A stretch of 11,942 nucleotides of DNA from Deinococcus sp. (GTDB lineage Bacteria > Deinococcota > Deinococci > Deinococcales > Deinococcaceae), in the NCBI RefSeq assembly GCF_018260405.1, contig NZ_JAGLBG010000080.1, positions 1 to 11,942 of the forward strand, read 5' to 3'. The notes below the pieces were generated by a model that had not been told where the DNA came from, did not search any database, and saw only the letters and a program-made list of their open reading frames with translations. Shown here one piece after another: positions 6,520 through 11,942 of the stretch (position 1 is its first letter; every line of letters begins with the position of its first letter). A program made the translations under genes and the position numbers.

Positions 6520-6681
6520 ATTCTGGGACAGGTGGGAAGCGGGCAGGCCCCATCATGGGTGCCGTTTTGGTCAAGAAGCGACCAGGCTTGCTCAAGCGAG
6601 TCCGTTTTGGTCAAGAGGCGGGCAGGCCCCATCACGGGTGCCGCCCTGCCCAAGAGGGCACTACCCATACCTAAGGGCCTG
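6520..6681 (+). repeat. Degenerate tandem repeats of about 40 bp with internal hairpins
   Basis: CCGTTTTGGTCAAGA recurs at 6562-6576 and 6602-6616 (period 40). GCGGGCAGGCCCCATCA recurs at 6539 and 6618 (period 79, about two units) and is followed in both by GGGTGCCG after one variable base. A weaker copy follows at 6641-6681 (CCGCCCTGCCCAAGAGGGCA). GGGCAGG (6621-6627) can pair with CCTGCCC (6645-6651), and TCTTGACC-type sequences further down (about 6687) can pair with GGTCAAGA. The block fills the 293-bp gap between the M20 gene and the YkgJ-like gene. An open frame across it (6459-6674) merely translates the repeats. Confidence 0.65.
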
Positions 6682-6744
6682 CCATGAGTCTTGACCTCCA
6701 TGGAGTTCAGACCCTGCCGCGAATGGACGACTTTGACCAGAAGT

Positions 6745-7053
6745 TTACTCAAGTACCGGAATTTCGCCTTCCAGTCCGTAAATTTCCAGAAAGCGCCGTA
6801 TCCGGGCGCCTAGGCTAGGCAGCGGAGCGACCTCGCCGCACACCCAGTCAGGCTGGTAGTTGCGGCAGACCGCCGGGCGCGCCCCGTAGATACGGCACAG
6901 ACAGCCCGCGTCCAGGTGAGGGCAGGGCACGCCGAGCGGCTTTTGCAGCGCGTGAATGTCCGGAGCCGAGCAGCACGCGCCGCACGCCGTACAGTCGCGC
7001 CGCAGCACCGAGCGGGGCGCGTACTCCGGCGGCGGCTCGAAACGGTCAGCCAC
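6745..7053 (-). CDS. YkgJ-type cysteine-cluster protein
   Basis: A 102-residue protein with nine cysteines arranged as in the YkgJ/UPF0153 family (proposed zinc- or iron-sulfur-binding): C21-x2-C24-x2-C27-C28 in CTACGACC, C44 in GVPCPHL, C51 and C53 in GCLCRIY, C63 in RPAVCRNY, and C72 in WVCGE. The block YGARPAVCRNY is typical of the family. Its function is unknown; a metal- or cluster-linked role is inferred only from the cysteines. The start is GTG at 7053, preceded by a GAGAGAG purine run that can serve as a ribosome binding site. It lies 30 nt after hisC on the same strand, so it is probably translated from the hisC transcript. Confidence 0.85.
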   Translation of the reverse strand: MADRFEPPPEYAPRSVLRRDCTACGACCSAPDIHALQKPLGVPCPHLDAGCLCRIYGARPAVCRNYQPDWVCGEVAPLPSLGARIRRFLEIYGLEGEIPVLE

Positions 7054-7083
7054 TAGGCTCTCTCAATTCAGCCCCCCCTGTAC

Positions 7084-8190
7084 TTAGCGCAGCGCCTGAG
7101 CCGCCGCGATAAAAGCGTCGTTCTCGGCGGGTGTGCCGACCGCCACGCGCAGGCAGCCTTGGAGCAGGTGCAGTTTGTCCTGGCGGCGCACCACGACGCC
7201 GCTTTGCAGAAAATGCTGGTAAGCAGCGTCGGCGTCCGGAGTACGCAGCAGAAAAAAATTGGACTGGCTGGGGATGGCCTGGCAGGTCGGATGATCTTTC
7301 AGGGCCGCCAGCACACGCTCCCGCTCCCGAATCCCTTCTTCCACGCGGCGCTGCATATATTCGGGATGCTCCAGCGCGACCTCGGCCACCGCCTGTCCCA
7401 ACACCGTGATATTGAAGGCCGACACCAGCTTCTGGGCGTTTTCGGCCACGTCACGGCCCGCCAGCAGGTAGCCCAGACGGGCGCCCGCCAGACCCCAGGC
7501 CTTGCTGAAGGTCCGCAGACTGAGGGTGCCAGGGGACCGGCGCACCAGGTCACGGTAATCGTGGCCGCCGTACTGGTAATAGGCCTCGTCGATCACCGTG
7601 ATCCAGCCGCAGCGCTCGGCGACCTGCACCAGCGCCTCCACATCGGCCCGCGTATCGAGGTGGCCCGTCGGGGCGTGCGGCTGCGCAATGCAGAACACGC
7701 CCGGCTGCTCACGCTCGAGTGCGGCGCTCAGTTCGGGCACTGGCAGCGAAAAATCGGCGTTCAATGAAACCTCTACCAGTTTGGCCCCCAGCAGCGAGGC
7801 TTCCAGGGTGTAGACGCTGAAGGTCGGGTCGGTGACCAGCACGGTCTGCCCGATGCCTGCCAGCTCGGTCAGCAGTTTGATGAGCACGTTGCTGCCGGGG
7901 GTCACGACCACGCCCGCCTCGTCCCAGCTCTCGTAACGGGCAATGGCGGCCCGCACGGTGTCGGCGTGCAGGTCGGGGTAACGGTTCCAGGGGCGCTCCA
8001 GCATCCGGCGAGTCGCCTCGGCCTTCAGTTCCGCCGGAAAATCGTAGGGGTTTTCGTTCTGGTCGAGTTTGATCGGCGCGTCGGTCGGCACGAAAGGGTA
8101 GGCAGGAACGGCCCGCACGGCGGCGCGAATGCCGCTTTTCACTTCCGGCTCGGGCTGCGACTGTGACTGCGGTTGCGGGACAGAGGTCAT
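7084..8190 (-). CDS. hisC: Histidinol-phosphate aminotransferase
   Basis: A PLP-dependent class I/II aminotransferase that converts imidazole-acetol phosphate plus glutamate to histidinol phosphate in histidine synthesis. From ATG 8190 it has 368 residues, a usual HisC length. Visible: LDQNENPYDFP at about 42-52, TPGSNVLIK (phosphate contact) at about 97, D201 and Y204 in VIDEAYYQY, K230 in TFSKAWGLAGARLGY (Schiff-base lysine), and LRVAVGT near the C-terminus, whose arginine binds the substrate carboxylate. The usual NPNNPTG loop reads QPHAPTG, so the PLP-contacting Asn is A173. The longer frame up to 8226 is less likely, because ATG 8190 has TACAAC 7 nt upstream and the first residues before it look like leader. 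Other acidic-phosphate aminotransferases (for example CobD-type) are alternatives but less likely. Confidence 0.88.
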   Translation of the reverse strand: MTSVPQPQSQSQPEPEVKSGIRAAVRAVPAYPFVPTDAPIKLDQNENPYDFPAELKAEATRRMLERPWNRYPDLHADTVRAAIARYESWDEAGVVVTPGSNVLIKLLTELAGIGQTVLVTDPTFSVYTLEASLLGAKLVEVSLNADFSLPVPELSAALEREQPGVFCIAQPHAPTGHLDTRADVEALVQVAERCGWITVIDEAYYQYGGHDYRDLVRRSPGTLSLRTFSKAWGLAGARLGYLLAGRDVAENAQKLVSAFNITVLGQAVAEVALEHPEYMQRRVEEGIRERERVLAALKDHPTCQAIPSQSNFFLLRTPDADAAYQHFLQSGVVVRRQDKLHLLQGCLRVAVGTPAENDAFIAAAQALR

Positions 8191-8197
8191 AGAAAAA

Positions 8198-8203
8198 GTT
8201 GTA
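8198..8203 (-). promoter_or_regulatory. Candidate -10 box of hisC (imperfect)
   Basis: Minus-strand TACAAC (8203 to 8198) lies 7 nt before the ATG at 8190, the same spacing as the TANNNT boxes elsewhere in the window, but its last base is C. No Shine-Dalgarno sequence precedes the ATG. This favours 8190 over upstream starts. Confidence 0.3.
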
Positions 8204-8314
8204 TCACTATCCCGGCTGCCAGCCACGGGCGTCCGGCCTGCCCAAACAGCCCCCCCCTGCCAGCTAAGCGGCCCGGGGATAATCAGGCCACCGTAACAAT
8301 CATAAGATTGCCGT

Positions 8315-8320
8315 TAGACT
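8315..8320 (+). promoter_or_regulatory. Candidate -10 box upstream of rny
   Basis: TAGACT fits TANNNT in the 248-bp hisC-rny divergent region and would give an untranslated leader of about 110 nt containing the 18-bp tandem repeat. No clear -35 is visible, so this is tentative. Confidence 0.25.
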
Positions 8321-8390
8321 GCTGGGCGAACGCCTTTTCAAACTTAACGTGCTGAGTGTGGCGTTCGCAGCGGCAGCACTTCAATGTCTC

Positions 8391-8426
8391 AAGTTCCCAA
8401 GAAACCACAAGTTCTCAAGAAACCAC
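8391..8426 (+). repeat. 18-bp tandem duplication in the rny leader
   Basis: AAGTTCCCAAGAAACCAC (8391-8408) is followed at once by AAGTTCTCAAGAAACCAC (8409-8426), identical at 17 of 18 positions. The next bases are AAGGAG, the rny ribosome binding site, so the array ends at the translation start region. Confidence 0.9.
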
Positions 8427-8432
8427 AAGGAG
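8427..8432 (+). promoter_or_regulatory. Ribosome binding site that fixes the rny start
   Basis: AAGGAG ends 6 nt before ATG 8439. It supports this start over the in-frame GTG at 8349, which would add an unlikely N-terminus made of the repeat sequence before the membrane anchor. Confidence 0.8.
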
Positions 8433-8438
8433 CCGAAA

Positions 8439-10190
8439 ATGCCTATTGTTTACTGGATTATCGGCATCCTGATGGGATTGGTCGGTGGGTTTCTCGTGGC
8501 CCGGTCACAGTTTCGGCAACACAAGGCCGAAATCGACGACCGGCTGCAACGCGAAGCCCAGGCAGAAGCAGAGCGGATTCTCGCTCAGGCAAATCAAGCC
8601 GCCGCGCAAGTCAGAACGCAGGCAGATCAAGCCAGTCAGGACGCCATCCGGCGTGTGCAGGACGCAGACCACAGAATGCTGGAAGCAGCGGAACGCGAAA
8701 GCGTGGCGGCCAGTCAAGTCGCCAGTCAGCTCGCGCAGCTCGAAGTGCAGCGGGGTCAGCTTCAGGGCCAACAAAGCCAGCTTCAGGCCCAGCGCACACA
8801 GCTGGATACCGAGCGCCAGCAGGCCCGGCAGGAGGCGGCGCAGGCCCGTGAATCGCTGGCCGCTGACCGCCTGGAAACCCGGCGCGAACGCGAGGACTTG
8901 GGCCGCGAGATTGAGCGCCTGGGTCGCCGGGCCGAGCAGCTCGATGCCCGCGGCGAGAAACTCGACAGCATGGAAAGCCAGCTGGAAGCGGGCCTGCGTG
9001 GGCTGCGTGACCAGCAAGACGAGCTGGCCGAGCGCAGCAAGCAGATTGATCTCAAGCTTTACGAGGTCGCCCAGCTGACTCCCGAAGTCGCCCGTCACCA
9101 GATTCTGGGCCAGCTTGACGCAGAACTCGAGGAGGAAAAGGCCATCCGGGTCAAGGCCATGCTCGAACGGGCCAGTGCCGACGCCAAGCGCAGCGCCCGC
9201 TCGATCATCGCGCAGGCCATTCAGCGCAGCGCCAGCGAGACCAGCGCCCAGCTGTCGGTCAGCGTGGTGCCGATTCCCAACGACGCCATGAAGGGCCGCC
9301 TGATCGGGCGTGAGGGCCGCAATATCCGCGCCTTCGAGTCTCTGACCGGGGTAGACCTGATCATCGACGACACGCCCGAAGCCGTTATCCTGAGCAGCTT
9401 CAACCCCATTCGCCGCGAGGTCGCCAAACATGTGCTTGACGCGCTGGTGGCCGACGGACGCATTCACCCGACCCGCATCGAGGAGATGGTTCACAAGGCC
9501 CAGGACGAGATGAAGTCCTTTATCCACATCCAGGGCGAGGAAGCGGCCATCGAAGCGGGCGTCATCGGGATTAAGCCGGGGCTAGTGCAGTTGCTCGGGC
9601 GAATGTATTTCCGCACCAGCTACGGCCAGAACGTGCTGAAGCACAGCATTCAGGTCGCCCACCTGTGCGGCATCATGGCCGACGAACTGGGGCTGGACGC
9701 GGCTCTGGCCCGCCGCTCGGGCCTGATGCACGACGTAGGCAAGAGCATCGACCGCGAGATCGACGGCACGCACGTCGAAATCGGAATCAGCCTTGCCAAA
9801 CGCTTCGGTGAACCCGACGCTGTGATCGACGGCATCGCCCACCACCACGACCCCGAAAACGGCGAGACGTTGTACTCGGTGCTGGTCGCCGCCGCCGACG
9901 CGATCTCGGCGGCCCGCCCCGGTGCGCGGCGCGAGGAACTCGAATCGTATGTGCGCCGCCTGGAGCAACTCGAGCAAATCGCGGTGGCGTTTCCCGGCGT
10001 GCAGCAGGCCTACGCGATTCAGGCCGGGCGCGAGGTACGCGTGATTGTGCAGCCCGAGAAAGTCACCGACGCCCAGGCGACCCTGCTGGCCCGCGAAATC
10101 GCCGGGCGGGTCGAGCAGGATATGGAATACCCCGGCCAGGTACAGGTCACGGTGGTGCGCGAGAGCCGCGCCGTGGAAGTCGCCCGCTAA
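8439..10190 (+). CDS. rny: Ribonuclease Y
   Basis: A membrane-anchored endoribonuclease that starts mRNA decay, 583 residues from ATG 8439. Domain order is standard: a transmembrane anchor at about 3-21 (IVYWIIGILMGLVGGFLVA), then a long charged, glutamine-rich coiled coil at about 25-230, a KH RNA-binding domain at about 275-330 with GRLIGREGRNIRAFE (GxxG loop), and an HD phosphohydrolase domain with HS at the start (VLKHSIQVAHLCG), the H431-D432 pair in LMHDVGKSIDRE, and HHHDPEN downstream. The C-terminal piece (AYAIQAGREVRVIVQPEKV) is also conserved. The protein is slightly longer than the roughly 520 residues of Bacillus RNase Y, the difference lying in the coiled coil. It has a Shine-Dalgarno sequence, unlike most neighbours. 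A terminator-like hairpin follows 21 nt after the stop. Confidence 0.97.
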   Translation: MPIVYWIIGILMGLVGGFLVARSQFRQHKAEIDDRLQREAQAEAERILAQANQAAAQVRTQADQASQDAIRRVQDADHRMLEAAERESVAASQVASQLAQLEVQRGQLQGQQSQLQAQRTQLDTERQQARQEAAQARESLAADRLETRREREDLGREIERLGRRAEQLDARGEKLDSMESQLEAGLRGLRDQQDELAERSKQIDLKLYEVAQLTPEVARHQILGQLDAELEEEKAIRVKAMLERASADAKRSARSIIAQAIQRSASETSAQLSVSVVPIPNDAMKGRLIGREGRNIRAFESLTGVDLIIDDTPEAVILSSFNPIRREVAKHVLDALVADGRIHPTRIEEMVHKAQDEMKSFIHIQGEEAAIEAGVIGIKPGLVQLLGRMYFRTSYGQNVLKHSIQVAHLCGIMADELGLDAALARRSGLMHDVGKSIDREIDGTHVEIGISLAKRFGEPDAVIDGIAHHHDPENGETLYSVLVAAADAISAARPGARREELESYVRRLEQLEQIAVAFPGVQQAYAIQAGREVRVIVQPEKVTDAQATLLAREIAGRVEQDMEYPGQVQVTVVRESRAVEVAR

Positions 10191-10191
10191 A

Positions 10192-10340
10192 TTAGAACAT
10201 TTTGCAAAAAGGCAAAAAGATGGTCAAAAGAGCACCATCTTTTTGCCGAGTGGAACGAGTGAACAAGAATGAGCAGGACGTAGAATGAAGGGGGCGGCGG
10301 TGTTGTTCCGAGGTGCCCATCATTCGGAGAACTGTTCTAA
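10192..10340. repeat. Small intergenic element bounded by short inverted repeats
   Basis: TTAGAACA (10192-10199) and TGTTCTAA (10333-10340) are perfect reverse complements, extending to about 10 of 11 pairs with one mismatch. The left tip TAGAACATTTTGCAAA (10193-10208) recurs with one mismatch at 521-536, so it is a repeated sequence and not unique DNA. The element is about 149 bp, contains the hairpin at 10211-10247 and no reading frame of note. Short repeat elements of this kind are known in Deinococcus genomes; whether this belongs to a named family cannot be told here. Confidence 0.55.
10211..10247. terminator. Strong hairpin, probable (bidirectional) terminator of rny
   Basis: GGCAAAAAGATGGT (10211-10224) pairs perfectly over 14 bp with ACCATCTTTTTGCC (10234-10247) around a 9-nt loop. 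The inner GATGGT/ACCATC stem is followed by five T on either strand, the layout of a bidirectional terminator, with the T tract itself able to pair into a longer stem. It starts 21 nt after the rny stop codon. Confidence 0.7.
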
Positions 10341-10364
10341 GTGGCCCTTATAAGTGTTCTCATG

Positions 10365-10394
10365 AGTGGCCCCCGTTATGGCGGGCCGCTTTTT
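10365..10394 (+). terminator. Second terminator-like hairpin downstream of rny
   Basis: AGTGGCCC (10365-10372) pairs with GGGCCGCT (10383-10390) over eight pairs with one G-U. The loop is CCGTTATGGC, and T residues follow at 10391-10394. No gene ends just before it, so it may back up rny termination or end an unannotated short transcript. Confidence 0.6.
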
Positions 10395-10606
10395 GTATGG
10401 TTCCCGGTTTCTGGAAGCCCTTCCAGGGCAGAAGCGCAGGCCCCTGCTGTCCCAGTCAATACGCCCCTTCTCTAAATCCAGCACTATGTTTCAGTCAAGG
10501 CGGCGTCAGATTCAGGCGCTAGTCTGTCGGTAGACCTTGCCGACGGCCCGGTCTGCGGACACGACCAATGACAATGAGTACCACCAAGTTGACTCTACCG
10601 AATGGA
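10395..10606. other. Intergenic stretch without a recognisable gene; one hairpin
   Basis: About 210 bp upstream of the small secreted protein. It contains an inverted repeat: GTCGGTAGACC (10526-10536) against GGTCTGCGGAC (10550-10560), ten of eleven pairs counting one G-U, with a 13-nt loop that could fold GCCGACGGC inside. No T run follows, so it is not a standard terminator; it could be an operator or RNA structure. Confidence 0.4.
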
Positions 10607-10612
10607 TACACT
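10607..10612 (+). promoter_or_regulatory. Candidate leaderless -10 box that selects ATG 10620
   Basis: TACACT (TANNNT) lies 4 nt before ATG 10617 and exactly 7 nt before ATG 10620. By the spacing seen at other genes here, 10620 is the likely start. A TTGACT at 10589-10594 is only 12 nt upstream and so too close for a standard -35. Confidence 0.4.
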
Positions 10613-10619
10613 GCCTATG

Positions 10620-11078
10620 ATGAAAAGACTCCTGCCCCCCCTGCTGTTTTTTGCGCTTGCCACCCCTGGCCAGACGCTGAAACTGATTGTGTGGGACAGC
10701 GACATGCAAACAAAGCTTGGCGCTGGCGAAAGCAGCGGCAGCAAGTTCAGCCTTCAGCTGGTCAAGGATTACAGCGGCCCGGTCAAGGTCATCTTCAGCC
10801 AGTCGGCAGATGAAAAGTCTAGGAATACCTTCAGCAGCTTGCAAAGCAGTTACGACGGCCTGCTCAAGAACGGCCAACTTAGCCTGCTGACCAGCAGCGA
10901 TGAGAAAGCCGCTGCCGCTGCCGGGCCAGTTACGGGCAACGGTAGCCTGCCCCTGGGCAAATTTCTCCAGCAGTACAAGCTCTCGCTGACCACCCAGACC
11001 ACCGGGCAAAACAGCGCCGCGCCGGACTCACCGCTCAGCCGTGACTTGCATGCCACGGACATCAGTAAGCTGAAATAA
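10620..11078 (+). CDS. Small secreted protein of unknown function
   Basis: A 152-residue protein from ATG 10620. Residues 1-14 (MKRLLPPLLFFALA) form a short signal peptide with a probable signal peptidase cut after A12-L13-A14. There is no lipobox cysteine and no cysteine in the mature part. The mature region begins with a beta-rich stretch (LKLIVWDSDMQTKLGAGESS), then a polar, serine-rich segment with DEKSRNTFSSLQSSYDGLL, and a low-complexity alanine stretch at about 100. I do not recognise a family. The in-frame starts at 10602 and 10617 are less likely, given the leaderless box and the signal peptide. It ends 103 bp before the response regulator on the same strand, with no obvious terminator between, so co-transcription is possible but the regulator has its own ribosome binding site and a candidate -10. 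Confidence 0.7.
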   Translation: MKRLLPPLLFFALATPGQTLKLIVWDSDMQTKLGAGESSGSKFSLQLVKDYSGPVKVIFSQSADEKSRNTFSSLQSSYDGLLKNGQLSLLTSSDEKAAAAAGPVTGNGSLPLGKFLQQYKLSLTTQTTGQNSAAPDSPLSRDLHATDISKLK

Positions 11079-11107
11079 GGCAAGCTATCAGAGCTCCCCC
11101 CTCACCG

Positions 11108-11128
11108 CTCAGGACTGATTCCTCAGGA
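11108..11128 (+). promoter_or_regulatory. Direct repeats before the response regulator, possible binding site
   Basis: CTCAGGA occurs at 11108-11114 and 11122-11128 (period 14). The repeats lie about 14-34 bp upstream of a CATACT box (11142-11147) that may be the -10 of the regulator gene. OmpR-family regulators bind direct repeats, so autoregulation is conceivable, though a typical spacing is nearer 10-11 bp. Confidence 0.2.
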
Positions 11129-11166
11129 TTCACTTCTCTGGCATACTGCAAGGCACCGCCCCATCC

Positions 11167-11173
11167 AAAGGAG
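11167..11173 (+). promoter_or_regulatory. Ribosome binding site of the response regulator
   Basis: AAAGGAG ends 8 nt before ATG 11182. It fixes this start, and shows that the gene is not leaderless. Confidence 0.8.
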
Positions 11174-11181
11174 AATGACCC

Positions 11182-11841
11182 ATGCTCGCGCAGATTCTTG
11201 TTGTCGAAGACGATCCATACCTCGGGCCACTGCTCAAGGAATACCTGTCCGCCGATTATCTGGTGCACCACGCCGCCACCCTAAAAGACGCGCAGGCGTG
11301 GCTTGGGATGCACAGCGCCCAGCTGATTTTGCTTGACCTGAACCTGCCTGACGGCAACGGCCTGGATCTGGTGCAGTCGCTGCGGCAGTACAGCTCTACG
11401 CCGGTGCTGGTGCTCTCAGCGCGCAGCGGCGTGCAGGAGCGGGTCGCGGGACTGAATGCCGGGGCCGACGACTACCTGACCAAACCCTTTGCCATGCCCG
11501 AACTCGACGCCCGGATCACGGCTTTGCTGCGCCGCACCGCCGCCGGAACAGGGGTCAATCTGGGGAATACCAGCCTCAGCACGTCCAGCCTGCTGATGAC
11601 AGTGGGCGACAAGAACATCAACCTGACCGAGCACGAGGCCCGCATTCTGGAACTGATGATGCGCACGCCCGAGCGGGTGTTTTCCCGCACCGACATCGAA
11701 TCTCACCTTTACGGCTGGGAAACCCCCAGCAGCAACAGCGTCGAAGTGCGTATCTCGCAGCTACGCAAAAAGCTGGAATCGGCAGACAGCGACCTGCGAA
11801 TCCGGACCATCCGTAATGTCGGCTATGTCCTTCAGATCTGA
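11182..11841 (+). CDS. OmpR/PhoB-family DNA-binding response regulator
   Basis: A 219-residue transcription factor of a two-component system. The N-terminal receiver (1-115) has the acidic pair D10-D11, phosphoacceptor D52 in LLDLNLPDGNG, switch residue S79, and K101 in DDYLTKPF, all intact. The C-terminal winged helix (about 125-219) shows INLTEHEARILELMMRTPERVFSR and then SVEVRISQLRKKL, the recognition-helix region, and ends IRTIRNVGYVLQI, as is standard in the family. Length and linker are normal. No histidine kinase gene appears on either side within the window; 101 bases remain downstream, so it could lie just beyond the edge. The target genes and signal are unknown. Confidence 0.95.
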   Translation: MLAQILVVEDDPYLGPLLKEYLSADYLVHHAATLKDAQAWLGMHSAQLILLDLNLPDGNGLDLVQSLRQYSSTPVLVLSARSGVQERVAGLNAGADDYLTKPFAMPELDARITALLRRTAAGTGVNLGNTSLSTSSLLMTVGDKNINLTEHEARILELMMRTPERVFSRTDIESHLYGWETPSSNSVEVRISQLRKKLESADSDLRIRTIRNVGYVLQI

Positions 11842-11942
11842 GGGCCGCCAGGCCACAGGCCGTTCTTAGAGGCTGTCTGAGGCCCTAACCATGGGAAATG
11901 TTTTAGGCTTTAACGGTGGAACGCGCAGCTTACCCTAGCGAC
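11842..11942. other. Downstream end of the window, no gene seen
   Basis: The last 101 bases have no supported start of a gene. GGGCC-rich repeats follow the regulator stop, with AGGGCC (11841-11846) and GGCCCT (11881-11886) complementary but 34 nt apart, which is too loose for an intrinsic terminator. GAGGCTGTCTGAGG at 11870-11883 resembles IS ends seen in bacteria but is not enough to call. Confidence 0.3.

Noticed and set aside
6459..6674. 71-residue plus-strand open frame
   Set aside because: It simply translates the degenerate 40-bp repeats and has no start signal.
6520..6681. Possible CRISPR array
   Set aside because: The units are diverged, differ in phase and have no constant repeat with unique spacers, and no cas genes are nearby.
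8349..8438. Upstream extension of rny from GTG 8349
   Set aside because: The AAGGAG at 8427-8432 and the membrane anchor immediately after ATG 8439 identify the real start. The extension would be made of the tandem repeat.
8505..9527. 340-residue minus-strand open frame opposite rny
   Set aside because: It mirrors the coiled-coil and KH coding region of rny; its leucine- and alanine-rich composition follows from the opposite strand.

Overview
The window is GC-rich chromosomal DNA that looks like a Deinococcus or close relative. The evidence is indirect. Several genes have no Shine-Dalgarno sequence but carry a TANNNT box 6-7 nt before the start codon, which is the leaderless promoter layout known from Deinococcus. 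There are short repeat elements between genes, and one 17-bp palindrome resembles the Deinococcus radiation/desiccation response motif. No rRNA or species-specific marker is present, so the assignment is an inference.

Layout. 1-936: the 3' end of a decayed transposase gene, then about 440 bp of AT-richer DNA with no convincing gene, holding the palindrome (728-744). 937-1056: tRNA-Arg(CCT) with its own terminator. 1136-3313: two convergent lipoprotein genes, a phytase/esterase-like beta-propeller (+) and a CYTH-like protein (-), separated by a terminator. 3357-3657: an internally deleted insertion sequence with both inverted repeats and only the transposase C-terminus. 3895-4821: a class I SAM methyltransferase whose stop codon overlaps that of the opposing aroQ (4818-5249, shikimate pathway). 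5342-6451: an M20 zinc carboxypeptidase divergent from aroQ. 6520-6681: degenerate tandem repeats of about 40 bp. 6745-8190 (-): a probable two-gene operon of hisC followed by a YkgJ-type cysteine-cluster protein. 8439-10190 (+): rny (ribonuclease Y), preceded by an 18-bp tandem duplication. 10192-10340: a small inverted-repeat-bounded element with a terminator-like hairpin, followed by a second terminator. 10620-11078: a small secreted protein of unknown function. 11182-11841: an OmpR/PhoB-type response regulator with no sensor kinase gene in the window.

The genes do not form one pathway. Core functions (rny, hisC, aroQ, tRNA-Arg) are interleaved with envelope proteins and mobile-element scars. 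I see no CRISPR array, toxin-antitoxin pair, prophage or other multi-gene defence-like system. The most interesting signals are small: the CYTH-like lipoprotein beside a phytase-like lipoprotein, the DdrO-box-like palindrome, the HisC active-site substitution, the shared 16-bp repeat tip, and the recurrent leaderless promoter pattern.
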